A stretch of 17,528 nt of DNA from Thermoplasmatales archaeon ex4484_6. Lineage in GTDB: Archaea > Thermoplasmatota > Penumbrarchaeia > Penumbrarchaeales > Penumbrarchaeaceae. The translations under genes were made by a program, and so were the position numbers. The stretch's first letter is position 1; the number at the start of each line of letters is the position of its first letter. The DNA is taken from positions 1-17,528 of the forward strand of contig NJDO01000053.1 of NCBI GenBank assembly GCA_002254385.1, written 5' to 3'. Shown here in pieces: positions 1 to 8,151 of this stretch. A model generated the notes under the pieces. The model searched no databases, was not told the DNA's origin, and worked only from the letters and a program-made list of their open reading frames with translations.

Positions 1-15
1 TTGCGTAAGGGATAT

Positions 16-170
16 TGAATTTCCCATATGATAATAAATCGGACACGAATGATAATACATTCGTATCCGAACCTTTAACCCCCACCCCCCGAGTTATAAT
101 GGGTAATAGGAATTGAGGAGTATTCAAAGAGACAAAGGACTTGATGCTTTGAATTTACCATATGATGATA
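16..170. repeat. Imperfect direct repeat, two 21-base copies
   Basis: Bases 16-36 and 150-170 match at 19 of 21 positions. Both copies read TGAATTT, then CCC or ACC, then ATATGAT and A/G-ATA. The copies are 134 bases apart in an otherwise gene-free AT-rich stretch. Each contains an ATATGAT-type AT-rich core, so they could be tandem promoter or operator elements. The downstream copy runs into the probable TATA box of the peptidase gene. The repeat is seen directly; the role is inferred. Confidence 0.55.
39..70. repeat. Inverted repeat / hairpin upstream of the C39-like gene
   Basis: Bases 39-51 and 58-70 are complementary with one mismatch (C44 against A65), giving a 13-base stem around the six-base spacer ATAATA. 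No clear T-tract follows it; a C-rich run lies at about 79-90. It could be a regulator dyad, the leader hairpin of a transcript starting from the upstream direct-repeat copy, or the terminator of a gene outside the window. The sequence does not decide between these. Confidence 0.55.
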
Positions 171-174
171 TATG
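160..174 (+). promoter_or_regulatory. Probable TATA box of the C39-like gene (leaderless?)
   Basis: An ATATGATGATATATG stretch is centred about 25 bases before the ATG at 194. Archaeal transcription normally starts about 25 bases downstream of the TATA centre, so the mRNA would begin at or very near the start codon. This agrees with the absence of a convincing Shine-Dalgarno site ahead of 194. Confidence 0.4.
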
Positions 175-193
175 AAGATACGATTCATCGACC

Positions 194-796
194 ATGGTGC
201 AGGGACAGCTTCCCTTATACCGGCAGTCATTCGGATTCACATGCGGCCCCGCAGCCCTGATGATGGTAATGAAGGGTCTGGAGCCGGAGCTCGAACTTGA
301 CCGGTATCTTGAACTGGATATATGGAGGGAGGCCGCATTGATGGAATCCAGGGGCACCTCTTCATTCGGTCTCGCACTTGCCGCAAGGAGAAGAAACTTC
401 CGGGTCACCGTCCGCACGATCTCCGAGAACATCGGTTTCACATCAAGGCTCGTCGAGCATTTTCCCGGTATCGACGTCGAATTCATGGAGATGCTCTTCG
501 AACATACAAGGGACCAGGCCCTGAAGGAGGGTGTCGTCTGGGACCGCAGGTACGTGGAGATGGGGGATCTGAGGGAGTCGCTTGCGAAGGGGACATTCCC
601 CGTTGTGCTTGTTTCGACGGAGATGATGGGGGAGGAGGAACCCATCCCGCACTGGGTTGTCGTGACAGGAATGGATGATGGCACCGTCAGGATCAACAAC
701 CCGGAGACCGGCAGGGAAGAGGAATACACAACCGACCTTTTCGAGAGGTTCCTGGGTTTTTCAGGATGCAGATGTCTCATATCCGTCGGGAAATGA
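194..796 (+). CDS. C39-like cysteine peptidase family protein
   Basis: This 200-residue protein has the hallmarks of a C39-like papain-fold peptidase. Gln11 precedes the nucleophile Cys17 in FTCGPAAL. His153 sits in PHWVVVTGMDD. Asn169 lies in a following NNP motif, where the family usually has Asp or Asn before Pro. The order Q-C-H-N and the spacing fit a complete domain with nothing else attached. There is no signal peptide or membrane segment, so it should act in the cytoplasm; the substrate is unknown. The classic C39 role is leader-peptide removal at double-glycine sites inside ABC exporters, but no transporter or bacteriocin gene is present. A stop codon at 173-175 in the same frame fixes the start at ATG 194 or GTG 197. 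It ends five bases before the stop of the convergent phosphoesterase gene. The fold is fairly secure, the activity less so. Confidence 0.75.
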   Translation: MVQGQLPLYRQSFGFTCGPAALMMVMKGLEPELELDRYLELDIWREAALMESRGTSSFGLALAARRRNFRVTVRTISENIGFTSRLVEHFPGIDVEFMEMLFEHTRDQALKEGVVWDRRYVEMGDLRESLAKGTFPVVLVSTEMMGEEEPIPHWVVVTGMDDGTVRINNPETGREEEYTTDLFERFLGFSGCRCLISVGK

Positions 797-801
797 GCGC
801 A

Positions 802-1692
802 TCAGAACGATGGAGATGCAGAGGGATGGAGAAGCGAGCCTATGCTGGCGGTGTCCAGGACCGTTCTGTATATCCCCGTGGATGCCAGTCTCACGGGCTC
901 GAACCAGTCCCTGACTATGTATCTCTTCACCAGGGACCGGTCCCACCAGTGAACGAGTGAGATGACGCCTCTCTCAATTTCCAGGGTGGTCATACCCAGC
1001 TTTCCGATCACCGCTCCGGAATTGAAAAGGGAAGGAGCCCCGTTATCCCTCCCGAAAAGGGGGCGGTGAGTGTGTCCCATGAAGGTAAGTATGCCATTCT
1101 CTTCCGAGAAAAGCGATAATCTGTTCTCCTTGCGGGTCACCGGTTTTCCTTCCAGTTCCAGGGTGAAGTTCTTCAACTTCAGGGGTTTGATGAAACCCCT
1201 TGTGATCATCCTGTTGAACCTGTGCATCCTCTCAAGGAAATGTGAACCCTGATGACCGTGAAGGAAGAAGAGTTCGGCGTCCATGTAGAGCATCCTTACT
1301 GCCTCGAACTGCCGGTCGATGAATTCATGGGCCCCATCGAAGAGAAAATCCAGGTCGTGATTGCCGAATATCTTGAAAAGACCCGGACCGTCCTGGAATC
1401 TATCGAAAAGTCCGTAGATATCCTTCCACCTGGAAAGAACCCTCTTCAGCCGGAATTTGTGCAGTTCCTCGACGTCGCCGTTCAGAACGAGCTTGAATCC
1501 CCTGTCCAGGTAGAAACGGGACATCACCTCGGAGAACAGACCGGAGTTTCCCCTGAAATCATCGGCCATGCTCCCGTCTCCCATGTGAAGGTCCGATGCC
1601 ACAACTATCCTGTCCGATGAGGCTGCCTTGAATACCGGGGACCTGTTCCTCAGATCCGACAGTCTGCTGAGAACATCATCATCGACCATCAT
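802..1692 (-). CDS. Calcineurin-like metallophosphoesterase
   Basis: A 296-residue protein with the full metallophosphoesterase motif set: SDLHMGD (Asp34, His36), NGDVEE (Asp73), GNHD (Asn111, His112), HGH (His145, His147) and GHTH (His207, His209). These residues bind two metal ions and hydrolyse phosphomonoesters, diesters or pyrophosphates. The N-terminal layout recalls UDP-2,3-diacylglucosamine pyrophosphatase-type (LpxH-like) enzymes, but archaea make no lipid A, so the substrate is open. No signal peptide is visible. I chose ATG 1692 because GGTGA lies five bases before it; GTG 1701 would add three residues and ATG 1689 would remove one. A 169-base gap from addA holds a likely TATA box and two inverted repeats, so it probably has its own promoter. 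Confidence 0.85.
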   Translation of the reverse strand: MMVDDDVLSRLSDLRNRSPVFKAASSDRIVVASDLHMGDGSMADDFRGNSGLFSEVMSRFYLDRGFKLVLNGDVEELHKFRLKRVLSRWKDIYGLFDRFQDGPGLFKIFGNHDLDFLFDGAHEFIDRQFEAVRMLYMDAELFFLHGHQGSHFLERMHRFNRMITRGFIKPLKLKNFTLELEGKPVTRKENRLSLFSEENGILTFMGHTHRPLFGRDNGAPSLFNSGAVIGKLGMTTLEIERGVISLVHWWDRSLVKRYIVRDWFEPVRLASTGIYRTVLDTASIGSLLHPSASPSF

Positions 1693-1725
1693 CGCCTTCA
1701 CCGGGGGGCTGCCTTTCCTGGGGTC

Positions 1726-1739
1726 CGGCAGACCTGCCG
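1726..1739. repeat. GC-rich inverted repeat in the phosphoesterase leader
   Basis: CGGCAG (1726-1731) and CTGCCG (1734-1739) are perfect inverted arms with a two-base spacer. They lie between the probable TATA box and the start codon of the phosphoesterase gene. This could be an operator or part of an mRNA leader structure; neither is proven. Confidence 0.4.
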
Positions 1740-1765
1740 CCGGGCGAGAGGTGCCTACATCGCCA

Positions 1766-1778
1766 TATCATAAAAACC
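1766..1778 (-). promoter_or_regulatory. Probable TATA box of the phosphoesterase gene
   Basis: On the minus strand this reads GGTTTTTATGAT, an AT-rich TATA-like element about 80 bases before the start. It predicts a leader of roughly 50 bases containing the 1726-1739 inverted repeat. The prediction rests on position and composition only. Confidence 0.35.
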
Positions 1779-1808
1779 TTTGTCACCATTATGTGATAAT
1801 TAGATAAA

Positions 1809-1823
1809 CAGAAGGACCTTCTG
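1809..1823. repeat. Odd-centred dyad CAGAAGG-A-CCTTCTG
   Basis: Seven-base perfect inverted arms (1809-1815 and 1817-1823) flank a single base. A one-base loop cannot fold as RNA, so a dimeric protein-binding site is the likelier meaning. It lies between the addA stop and the probable phosphoesterase TATA box, about 40 bases upstream of that box. Confidence 0.4.
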
Positions 1824-1861
1824 GCTCCACGATTCCACTCGCTGTCGAACCCTGGTTTCGA

Positions 1862-4800
1862 TTATTCGTGAACATTATTATCGTCCCCTGGTGAGACGAC
1901 AGTGCTCCGGACACTCCCTCCTGCAAGCGGTTCTATCATCCTCACATAGGCTTCGAGCTGTGCCTCATGCTCCTTTCTCCTCTTCCCTGTCTTGTAATCC
2001 ACGATCAGGGCGTTGCCCTCATCGTCAATTACGAGAAGGTCCACCCTGCCCTTCAACGGATGTTTCTCCCCCCCGCTTTCGAGGTAACCCACGAACTCGA
2101 CCTCCCTGAAACCGACACCGGGACCGAGAGCCTTCACCTGTTCCGCCATATCCGATGACATCATCGATATCGGCCCGGCAAGGTCAGGATATCCATACTC
2201 CCTGACAACCCTTTCGACGGGGATCCCCTCGAGGACCCTGTGCACCATTTCACCCAGCTCGAAAGGTGCGGGGCCGTCATTCCCCGCTGCCCTCGGGGTC
2301 CGGGTCCTATCATCATCGATCGCCACACCCAGTATTTCGGAGACCTCCTCCCCCGTGGGACTGAGGAACCCGCGTCCCTTCGCAGGTATGACACCGCAAT
2401 CGGTCTGTATCGAAAGTTCCGGAGTCGTTGACAGGGGCTCACGGTCCTCCTCTTCCTCTTCCTCAACGAGCTCCTCCACGCTGTCTCCGGAAACGCGAAC
2501 GATGTCCACCACCATGCGTCCGATCTCCTTTTGCCCCTCCTCCATATCGTGGAAGGAGAGATCCATTCCGTCAACGAGAAGCTTCATCATGCCCTTCGGC
2601 TCCCCCTCCATACCGTTCCTTCTCACCGGGATGGCTCCGGAAAGAACCAGATGATCCCTCGCCCTCGTGCAGGCGACATAGAACACCCTCTTCTTCTCCT
2701 CGGCCTCCTTCAATTCGGCATCCCTTGCAGCCTTTTCGTATGCGGGTGTCCTCAGGTAGTCCCCCGATCCGGTGTCGAGAACCTTCATGGCGATCCCATC
2801 ATCCTGCGAGATAATACATGTGGGACTCTCGTTCTTCCTGCCTTCATGTTCCAATCCCAGGATAAATACGATGGGCCATTCCAGGCCCTTGGCCGCATGT
2901 ATCGTCAGCAGGGTGACCACCTCGTCCTCCACGAAGAACTGGGGCTCTCCCTCCTTCGGCGGGTCCTCCACCAGACGTGCAAGTGAATCACGGAGCTCGG
3001 CCACGGACGTTCCGTTCCTCGGGTCAGCGGTCCATTCTAGTATCCTGTCCAGGTTGCGGTACTGTCTTCTGCCCCCTGCCGTGGCATGCACACCGGTAGC
3101 GGAGAATATCTCCGCCAGCACCATTGCGGGTTCGCTGCGGAAGGATATGTCGATGAACCTTTCCAGCAGATCATGGATGCCGCGAAAGGCTTCGTTCCTG
3201 CCGAGCTTCTCCCACAGGGTGGAGCCGTCCGAGAGCGAGACGGACATCAGGTCCTCATCGGACAGCGAGAAGAACGGACCCTTAAGCACGGATGCCAGGG
3301 CGATGTCGTCGTTTTGATCCACGAGGAAATTCAGCAGCTCCAGTACGTCCTTCACCTCCTGTCTCCTGAAGAAACCTCCGCTGTTGTAGACCCGGTAGGG
3401 GATGGACGCATTTCGCAGGGCGTCCTCGTACCTGTCGAAACCGGTCCTCGTGGGAACGAGTATTGCGATATCGGAGAACCTCGCATCCCTCGGACCGTCC
3501 TCATCCATCACCTTCCATTCCCTCATGGCCCTCATTATGAGATCCGCAGCCTTTCGTCCCTCCCTCTCCTCGGACCTCCTGCTGCCTATGACCGATACGA
3601 CGGTCACCGATCCACCCGGGCCCCTGTGGGCATCCAGGGGATCGAAGGGTACCGACCAACGGTTCCGGTCGGTTCCCATCAACCCGGGGAATATCCCGTT
3701 GACGAACTCCATTATCTCGAATGCGGACCTGAAGTTCCTGTCAAGGACCACCACCTTCCCCTCCTCATGACCCTCGAGCATCGAGGAAGCCTCCAGGAAC
3801 AGGCGAACGTCCGCGGACCTGAAACCGTAGATGGACTGTTTCGGGTCACCGACCATGAACAACCTGCAGGATTCCCCCCCGTTCCACAGAAGCTCGGCTA
3901 TGCGCCACTGCCTGGGATCCGTGTCCTGGAACTCGTCGAGGAGGATGTGGGTGTACCGCCTTCTCATTTTCCGCAGTATGCCGCCGTCCTCCTCGAGCAT
4001 ACGCACCGCCAATGATATCTGGTCGTCGAAATCCATCGAATTGAGCCTGTTCTTCTCCCTGGCATACCGGGAATGAAGGGCCTCGAGCACAGTTATCACA
4101 TCGAGCAGCCTCCGCTCGGCCCTCTCGAGCAGGGAAGGGTTCCCGATGAAGGGGAGGATGGAACCGTGCTCGGAAACGAAGATGGAGACGGCCTTCACCG
4201 AATCCTTCATCTCCCTGTGGTCCGCACCCCACACCCTTGAGTTCCCAAGGGAATTGACGCTTCTGGGACTGCCGCTCCTGGTCAGCAGGAACGAACGTGC
4301 ACCGTGCAGGGCTTCCAGGATCTCCCGCCTGGTTCTCCCTTCCCTGACGGCGGACAGGACCCCGGACAGACCCCTCAGGAGCTTCACTCCCGAATCACTC
4401 TCGGCATGGGGAAGCCCCATGACAGACAGGCGCTCCAGATGGGGCATGATCCCATCCAGACCCTCGAGGGCCGAAGACATCATCTCCTCCGCTGCCTTTC
4501 TGTGGAACAGGACGGAGGCCTCCTTCAACCCGGAGGAACCTATGTCATGGGGGAGTTTGGCCCGGTCCCTTATGAGCGATTTGAGGAGCTTGACGACCCG
4601 CCACTGCCCCAGGTCAACGATGAGCCTTCGAAGGGCCGGGGATTCCGGGCCGGGGGTCGTGAACATTCCGTTGATGATGTCCGAGAGGATGGACGTTATC
4701 TCCGTTTCGTTCAGCACACCGAAGTCCGGGTCGATCCCCATCGAGAGGCCCTCGGTCCTTATGAGACCGGTGCAGAAACCATGAATGGTGGCGATGTCGG

Positions 4801-5074
4801 CTGCCTCCAGATCCTCCCTCACCCTTATCCACCTGCCCCCCTCCTCATCGGAGAGGGCCTGGACCTCCCTCATTATACGCTCCCTCATCTCCAGCGACGC
4901 CTTCTCGGTAAATGTCAGGGCAAGGATGTTGGACGGCAGGACATCCTCCTCCCCGCGAAGTATGGACAGATATCTCTCCACGAGGACCTTTGTCTTTCCG
5001 GATCCCGCGCCGGCGGTCACGGAGAGATTCATCCCGGTGTCCAGGGATTCCAGCTGCCTGCTCGTCAGTGTCAT
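1862..5074 (-). CDS. addA: AddA-like UvrD/Rep helicase with C-terminal nuclease
   Basis: This 1070-residue protein is a superfamily 1A helicase fused to a RecB-type nuclease. In order: Q motif and Walker A AGAGSGKT (21-28), motif Ia LTFTEKAS (53-60), TIHGFC (96-101), motif II DEFQD (380-384), motif III GDPKQSIYGFR (409-419), LDRNFRS (444-450), motif V TIHAAKG (724-730) and motif VI YVACTRARDHL (799-809). An acidic stretch (867-879) leads to the nuclease: His945, Asp1012 in GRVD, and Asp1026/Lys1028 in DYKTGK. It should unwind and cut one strand at double-strand ends with the AddB-like partner. It is shorter than Bacillus AddA (about 1230 residues). The start is secure: its ATG overlaps the addB stop as ATGA, with GGTGA six bases upstream. 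RecB and other UvrD-nuclease fusions look similar; the paired AddB-like gene favours AddA. Confidence 0.88.
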   Translation of the reverse strand: MTLTSRQLESLDTGMNLSVTAGAGSGKTKVLVERYLSILRGEEDVLPSNILALTFTEKASLEMRERIMREVQALSDEEGGRWIRVREDLEAADIATIHGFCTGLIRTEGLSMGIDPDFGVLNETEITSILSDIINGMFTTPGPESPALRRLIVDLGQWRVVKLLKSLIRDRAKLPHDIGSSGLKEASVLFHRKAAEEMMSSALEGLDGIMPHLERLSVMGLPHAESDSGVKLLRGLSGVLSAVREGRTRREILEALHGARSFLLTRSGSPRSVNSLGNSRVWGADHREMKDSVKAVSIFVSEHGSILPFIGNPSLLERAERRLLDVITVLEALHSRYAREKNRLNSMDFDDQISLAVRMLEEDGGILRKMRRRYTHILLDEFQDTDPRQWRIAELLWNGGESCRLFMVGDPKQSIYGFRSADVRLFLEASSMLEGHEEGKVVVLDRNFRSAFEIMEFVNGIFPGLMGTDRNRWSVPFDPLDAHRGPGGSVTVVSVIGSRRSEEREGRKAADLIMRAMREWKVMDEDGPRDARFSDIAILVPTRTGFDRYEDALRNASIPYRVYNSGGFFRRQEVKDVLELLNFLVDQNDDIALASVLKGPFFSLSDEDLMSVSLSDGSTLWEKLGRNEAFRGIHDLLERFIDISFRSEPAMVLAEIFSATGVHATAGGRRQYRNLDRILEWTADPRNGTSVAELRDSLARLVEDPPKEGEPQFFVEDEVVTLLTIHAAKGLEWPIVFILGLEHEGRKNESPTCIISQDDGIAMKVLDTGSGDYLRTPAYEKAARDAELKEAEEKKRVFYVACTRARDHLVLSGAIPVRRNGMEGEPKGMMKLLVDGMDLSFHDMEEGQKEIGRMVVDIVRVSGDSVEELVEEEEEEDREPLSTTPELSIQTDCGVIPAKGRGFLSPTGEEVSEILGVAIDDDRTRTPRAAGNDGPAPFELGEMVHRVLEGIPVERVVREYGYPDLAGPISMMSSDMAEQVKALGPGVGFREVEFVGYLESGGEKHPLKGRVDLLVIDDEGNALIVDYKTGKRRKEHEAQLEAYVRMIEPLAGGSVRSTVVSPGDDNNVHE

Positions 5075-8070
5075 CCCGCATCACCTATCCTGCACAGATC
5101 GCTGTAGGGACAGTATCTGGGACTGCACCTCTCCTTGACAGGAAACTCCCCGGCCCTTATCGAATCGATGATCTCGAGAGATGTATTCACCGCCTCGGAT
5201 GTCATCTTCGATACCTCCACCAGAGAGGAACGGATCACGTCCTCGTCGGGACGTTCCATATTCCATATCCTCTCTCCAATTACCGGATCTTTTTTCAGGC
5301 CCCCCTTGTTCCGCACGTAGTAGTAACCTCCCCCGGCCCCGATATCGTCCGGAAAGACCTTCCCCAGTGCGGAGATGTACAGCGGCACCTGGAGGGATTC
5401 CTTGGGCTGGTTCCCGCTCCCGGTCTTGTAATCCCATATGAACAGCAGGTCACCGCCCGGGGCCCCGAAGCGATCCATCCTGTCTATCCTGCCCTGGAAA
5501 AGGAATCTCTCCTCCTCCGTCCCTCCCGGAAGGGAGATGGTGACCGGGGCGGAACGGCCCCCTGCAAGGGGGCCGAACGTCACCTCGCATTCGTCCACCT
5601 CGAACACACCTCCGTACTCCGCTTCCAGCTCCACGAACTCGTCCAGAAGTCCCTTCTCGCCGTCCGTCCCGAGGAGCAGGTCCGTGAGGGCATCCCAGAA
5701 CGGCCCCGCGTAAGGATAACCCGCCAGCACCTCTTCGATCAATCCCACCGCACGTGCCAGATTGAGACGGTCTATCCTTCCTCCCATCCTCTCCTTCCAC
5801 CTCGTGTAGAACAGCTCCGCGATGGAATGGAATATCAACCCCTTCCTGTCAGGAGGGATGACTGGCCTCAGATCCTCCCTTTCCTCGAGTCCGAGAATGT
5901 ACCTGGCGAAAAAGGAATACGGGCACTCCCTGTATCTCTCCAGCCTCGATGCGGACCATACATGTTCCCGCCCGAACCTGGCCGAGAGCCATCCCCGCAT
6001 CGCCTCATCCATCAGCCTGAAACCACCGCCTTTCTCCCCCTCCAGCCATCTCATCCGCCTCCCGTCGATGCCCCTTCTCACCGATGAGGAGAGATACGGG
6101 TCGAGAAGGTCCAGGAGCGAACCCGCATCGTTGAGCAGATCTATGCTCCTCCTGCTGTCCGTCTCGTACAGATGCAGGGAGGGATCGTTCAATTCACCCA
6201 GCCTCTTCAGTACATCCGTCCGGGAAAGAAGGGCCTCGGGCATTGCCGCCTTCTCCGTCGAGAGACCGTCCATGAATGGGGACGGCAGGACGGGCCTGAG
6301 ATCATCCTCCATATGATAGGAGAGGATCACCTCCTCCGCCGCGTTCATCGCGATGCAGAGGTCCTCGAGCTGCCTTCTCCTCGACGGGACCTCCTCCATG
6401 CCCAGTTCAAGCTTTTCCCTCTCACTTAGTATCCTGAAGCCACCCGGCTGCGAGGGTATCATCGAGGATGTGAGCCCCCCTATTACGGCAAGCCGGGAGC
6501 TCTCCGTGAGGGACCCCTCGATACCGAGGACCCGTATCCCGCCGCGCTCCCCTACTGACGAAAGTTTCACCATCCCCAGCTCCCCGTTCAGCATGTCCAT
6601 CATCGTCTCGTGGTCCACCTTTCCCGTACCGAGGAGATATGCCCTTCTCCTTATTCTCGCAAGGGACCCGATCAGCACATCCACGGACCTCTTCACATCT
6701 ATCCGTTCCGGATCCTCCGGGTCCGCGGGCGGTGCGATGGCCCCGCCTCCTTCCAACCCCAGATATTCGATGAAGGACAGGATCTCCGAGGAACGAGCCC
6801 CCGCATCACGCTTTCCCCCGGAGATCGATCTCAGCTTTCCGAAAAGTTCCTGGAGAATGCCGGCCCACCTGGCGGCATCGCTCTTACCCCCATCACCCCC
6901 CGCGGCAAGGAGACCATCCACCCACGAACCCACGGGGTCCCGGCCCCCGCCCATTATGTAATTGTCCCTTGTTATCCTCTCCAGGCTCGTGACGGGGGGA
7001 GCTCCCCTCTCTTCGAGATAGGTCGACAGGAAGGGAGATGACAGCACCCTCAGAACGTCATCCCTTCCGAACCCGTCCAAGGGTAGGCGGAGCAGGTCCG
7101 TCACGCACCTGACCGCCGGGGCACTGTTCGCATAGATGTCATTTCCCATATCGATCGGCAGACCGTACCTCCTGAACAGGATCTTGACGAAGGGGTCGTA
7201 GCTTCTCCTGGACGGAAGTATGAGAGCTGCCTCCGACGGGTCGAGATCTCCCCCCGAAAGTCTCGATTTGAGGAGCCTTGCCACCGCCTCGATCTCGTCC
7301 CATCTCGTCATCCCCCTCACGAGTGGGAGCGTCACGTCCGAATGTACGGTCTGCCTTTCCTGCGCTCCCCTTTCGGGTATGGTGAAACGGAGCCGGGCGC
7401 CGCCGGCTCCCATCCTTGCCGCATGTTCCTGGACAACGACCTCGCTTGCATCCTCCATCACGCGCTCCAGGAGCCGGCGGAACGAATTGGGAACATGTCC
7501 GAGCATGTACGTTCCGATACGGGAAAAGGGCAGCTTCCCTCCGTTCTCAAGGGCCTCGAGAACCTTCCAGGGGACCTGCTCGTGATCGCAGACATCCAGC
7601 TCGTCGAGCCGCTGAAGATAGGCCCCGTATACCCTGCCCAGATCGACCCTCCTGCCGTCACCATCCATCAGGGTCCGGGGGTCAACTCCACCCGTTATGA
7701 GCTCCCCTATCTCCCTTGCCATGTGTCGTGAGAGCCCCCTTCTCACGTCCGATCCTCCCTTCAGATGCGGGAGATCCGAACTCACCATGATTTCATGGAC
7801 CAGTGTTTCCCTGGATACCAGATCTATCAGCGGGAGGGGGATGGCCAGAATGTCGTAGGCCCTCTCGGCGAACCTTCTGGGGGTCATTATGTTCCCCGAG
7901 ACCCCGCCGCCCATCTTTAGGAGCCGCATCTTTGCACCAAGACAGGCCCTCTCGCTGGGCATGAGGAGCAGTGTACCCATCTGCTCCTTTATATCTCCGG
8001 AATAGAGGTATTCGACGATGGATGCACCGCCGTCACTTTGGTCAACTATATCGATATCAACCGGTTCCAT
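5071..8070 (-). CDS. addB: AddB-like nuclease with predicted iron-sulfur staple
   Basis: A 999-residue protein whose C-terminus is a RecB-family nuclease: Cys716 in ECPYSFF, His748 in IFHSI, Asp863 in GRIDR, Asp880/Lys882 in DYKTG, and Gln894/Tyr898 in QVPLY. Cys716 with Cys982, Cys987 and Cys993 form the split four-cysteine pattern that holds a 4Fe-4S cluster in AddB. The N-terminal 700 residues resemble the inactivated helicase half of AddB. The place where Walker A would lie (about 32-50) reads TLLLMPSERACLGAKM, without GxGKT, so ATP hydrolysis by this subunit is unlikely. Role: partner of AddA in resecting DNA ends, cutting the second strand and possibly reading a recombination hotspot sequence. 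The order addB-addA and the 4-base overlap match bacterial operons. A TATA-like box lies 42 bases upstream. A general PD-(D/E)XK family label is the safe minimum. Confidence 0.85.
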   Translation of the reverse strand: MEPVDIDIVDQSDGGASIVEYLYSGDIKEQMGTLLLMPSERACLGAKMRLLKMGGGVSGNIMTPRRFAERAYDILAIPLPLIDLVSRETLVHEIMVSSDLPHLKGGSDVRRGLSRHMAREIGELITGGVDPRTLMDGDGRRVDLGRVYGAYLQRLDELDVCDHEQVPWKVLEALENGGKLPFSRIGTYMLGHVPNSFRRLLERVMEDASEVVVQEHAARMGAGGARLRFTIPERGAQERQTVHSDVTLPLVRGMTRWDEIEAVARLLKSRLSGGDLDPSEAALILPSRRSYDPFVKILFRRYGLPIDMGNDIYANSAPAVRCVTDLLRLPLDGFGRDDVLRVLSSPFLSTYLEERGAPPVTSLERITRDNYIMGGGRDPVGSWVDGLLAAGGDGGKSDAARWAGILQELFGKLRSISGGKRDAGARSSEILSFIEYLGLEGGGAIAPPADPEDPERIDVKRSVDVLIGSLARIRRRAYLLGTGKVDHETMMDMLNGELGMVKLSSVGERGGIRVLGIEGSLTESSRLAVIGGLTSSMIPSQPGGFRILSEREKLELGMEEVPSRRRQLEDLCIAMNAAEEVILSYHMEDDLRPVLPSPFMDGLSTEKAAMPEALLSRTDVLKRLGELNDPSLHLYETDSRRSIDLLNDAGSLLDLLDPYLSSSVRRGIDGRRMRWLEGEKGGGFRLMDEAMRGWLSARFGREHVWSASRLERYRECPYSFFARYILGLEEREDLRPVIPPDRKGLIFHSIAELFYTRWKERMGGRIDRLNLARAVGLIEEVLAGYPYAGPFWDALTDLLLGTDGEKGLLDEFVELEAEYGGVFEVDECEVTFGPLAGGRSAPVTISLPGGTEEERFLFQGRIDRMDRFGAPGGDLLFIWDYKTGSGNQPKESLQVPLYISALGKVFPDDIGAGGGYYYVRNKGGLKKDPVIGERIWNMERPDEDVIRSSLVEVSKMTSEAVNTSLEIIDSIRAGEFPVKERCSPRYCPYSDLCRIGDAG

Positions 8071-8107
8071 GCAATTCTCCCCAACGTAGCACCTTATGAA
8101 CGGATGG

Positions 8108-8117
8108 TATTATAATG
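8108..8117 (-). promoter_or_regulatory. Probable TATA box of the addB-addA operon
   Basis: The minus strand reads CATTATAATACC here, centred about 42 bases before the addB ATG, which would give a leader of about 16 bases. It lies in the 81-base gap downstream of the stress-protein stop, so addBA may be transcribed separately from the upstream genes. Confidence 0.45.
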
Positions 8118-8151
8118 CAGAGGGGAGAGGGATGTGCAAATCTTCTAATTC

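Noticed and set aside
141..152. Leader peptide starting at ATG 144
   Set aside because: It encodes only Met-Leu before a stop; the purine-rich GAGGAG at 115-120 is not suitably placed for a longer frame.
1845..1851. GGTTCGA on the minus strand, resembling a tRNA T-loop
   Set aside because: The flanking bases do not form a T-stem and no acceptor, D or anticodon arms can be built nearby.
4912..6087. Long plus-strand open frames opposite addA/addB (also 3086-4015 and 4304-5107)
   Set aside because: They lie wholly antisense to genes with many intact protein motifs, carry no recognisable domain, are rich in Pro/Arg/His, and span the addB-addA junction. Strong GC bias opens antisense frames.
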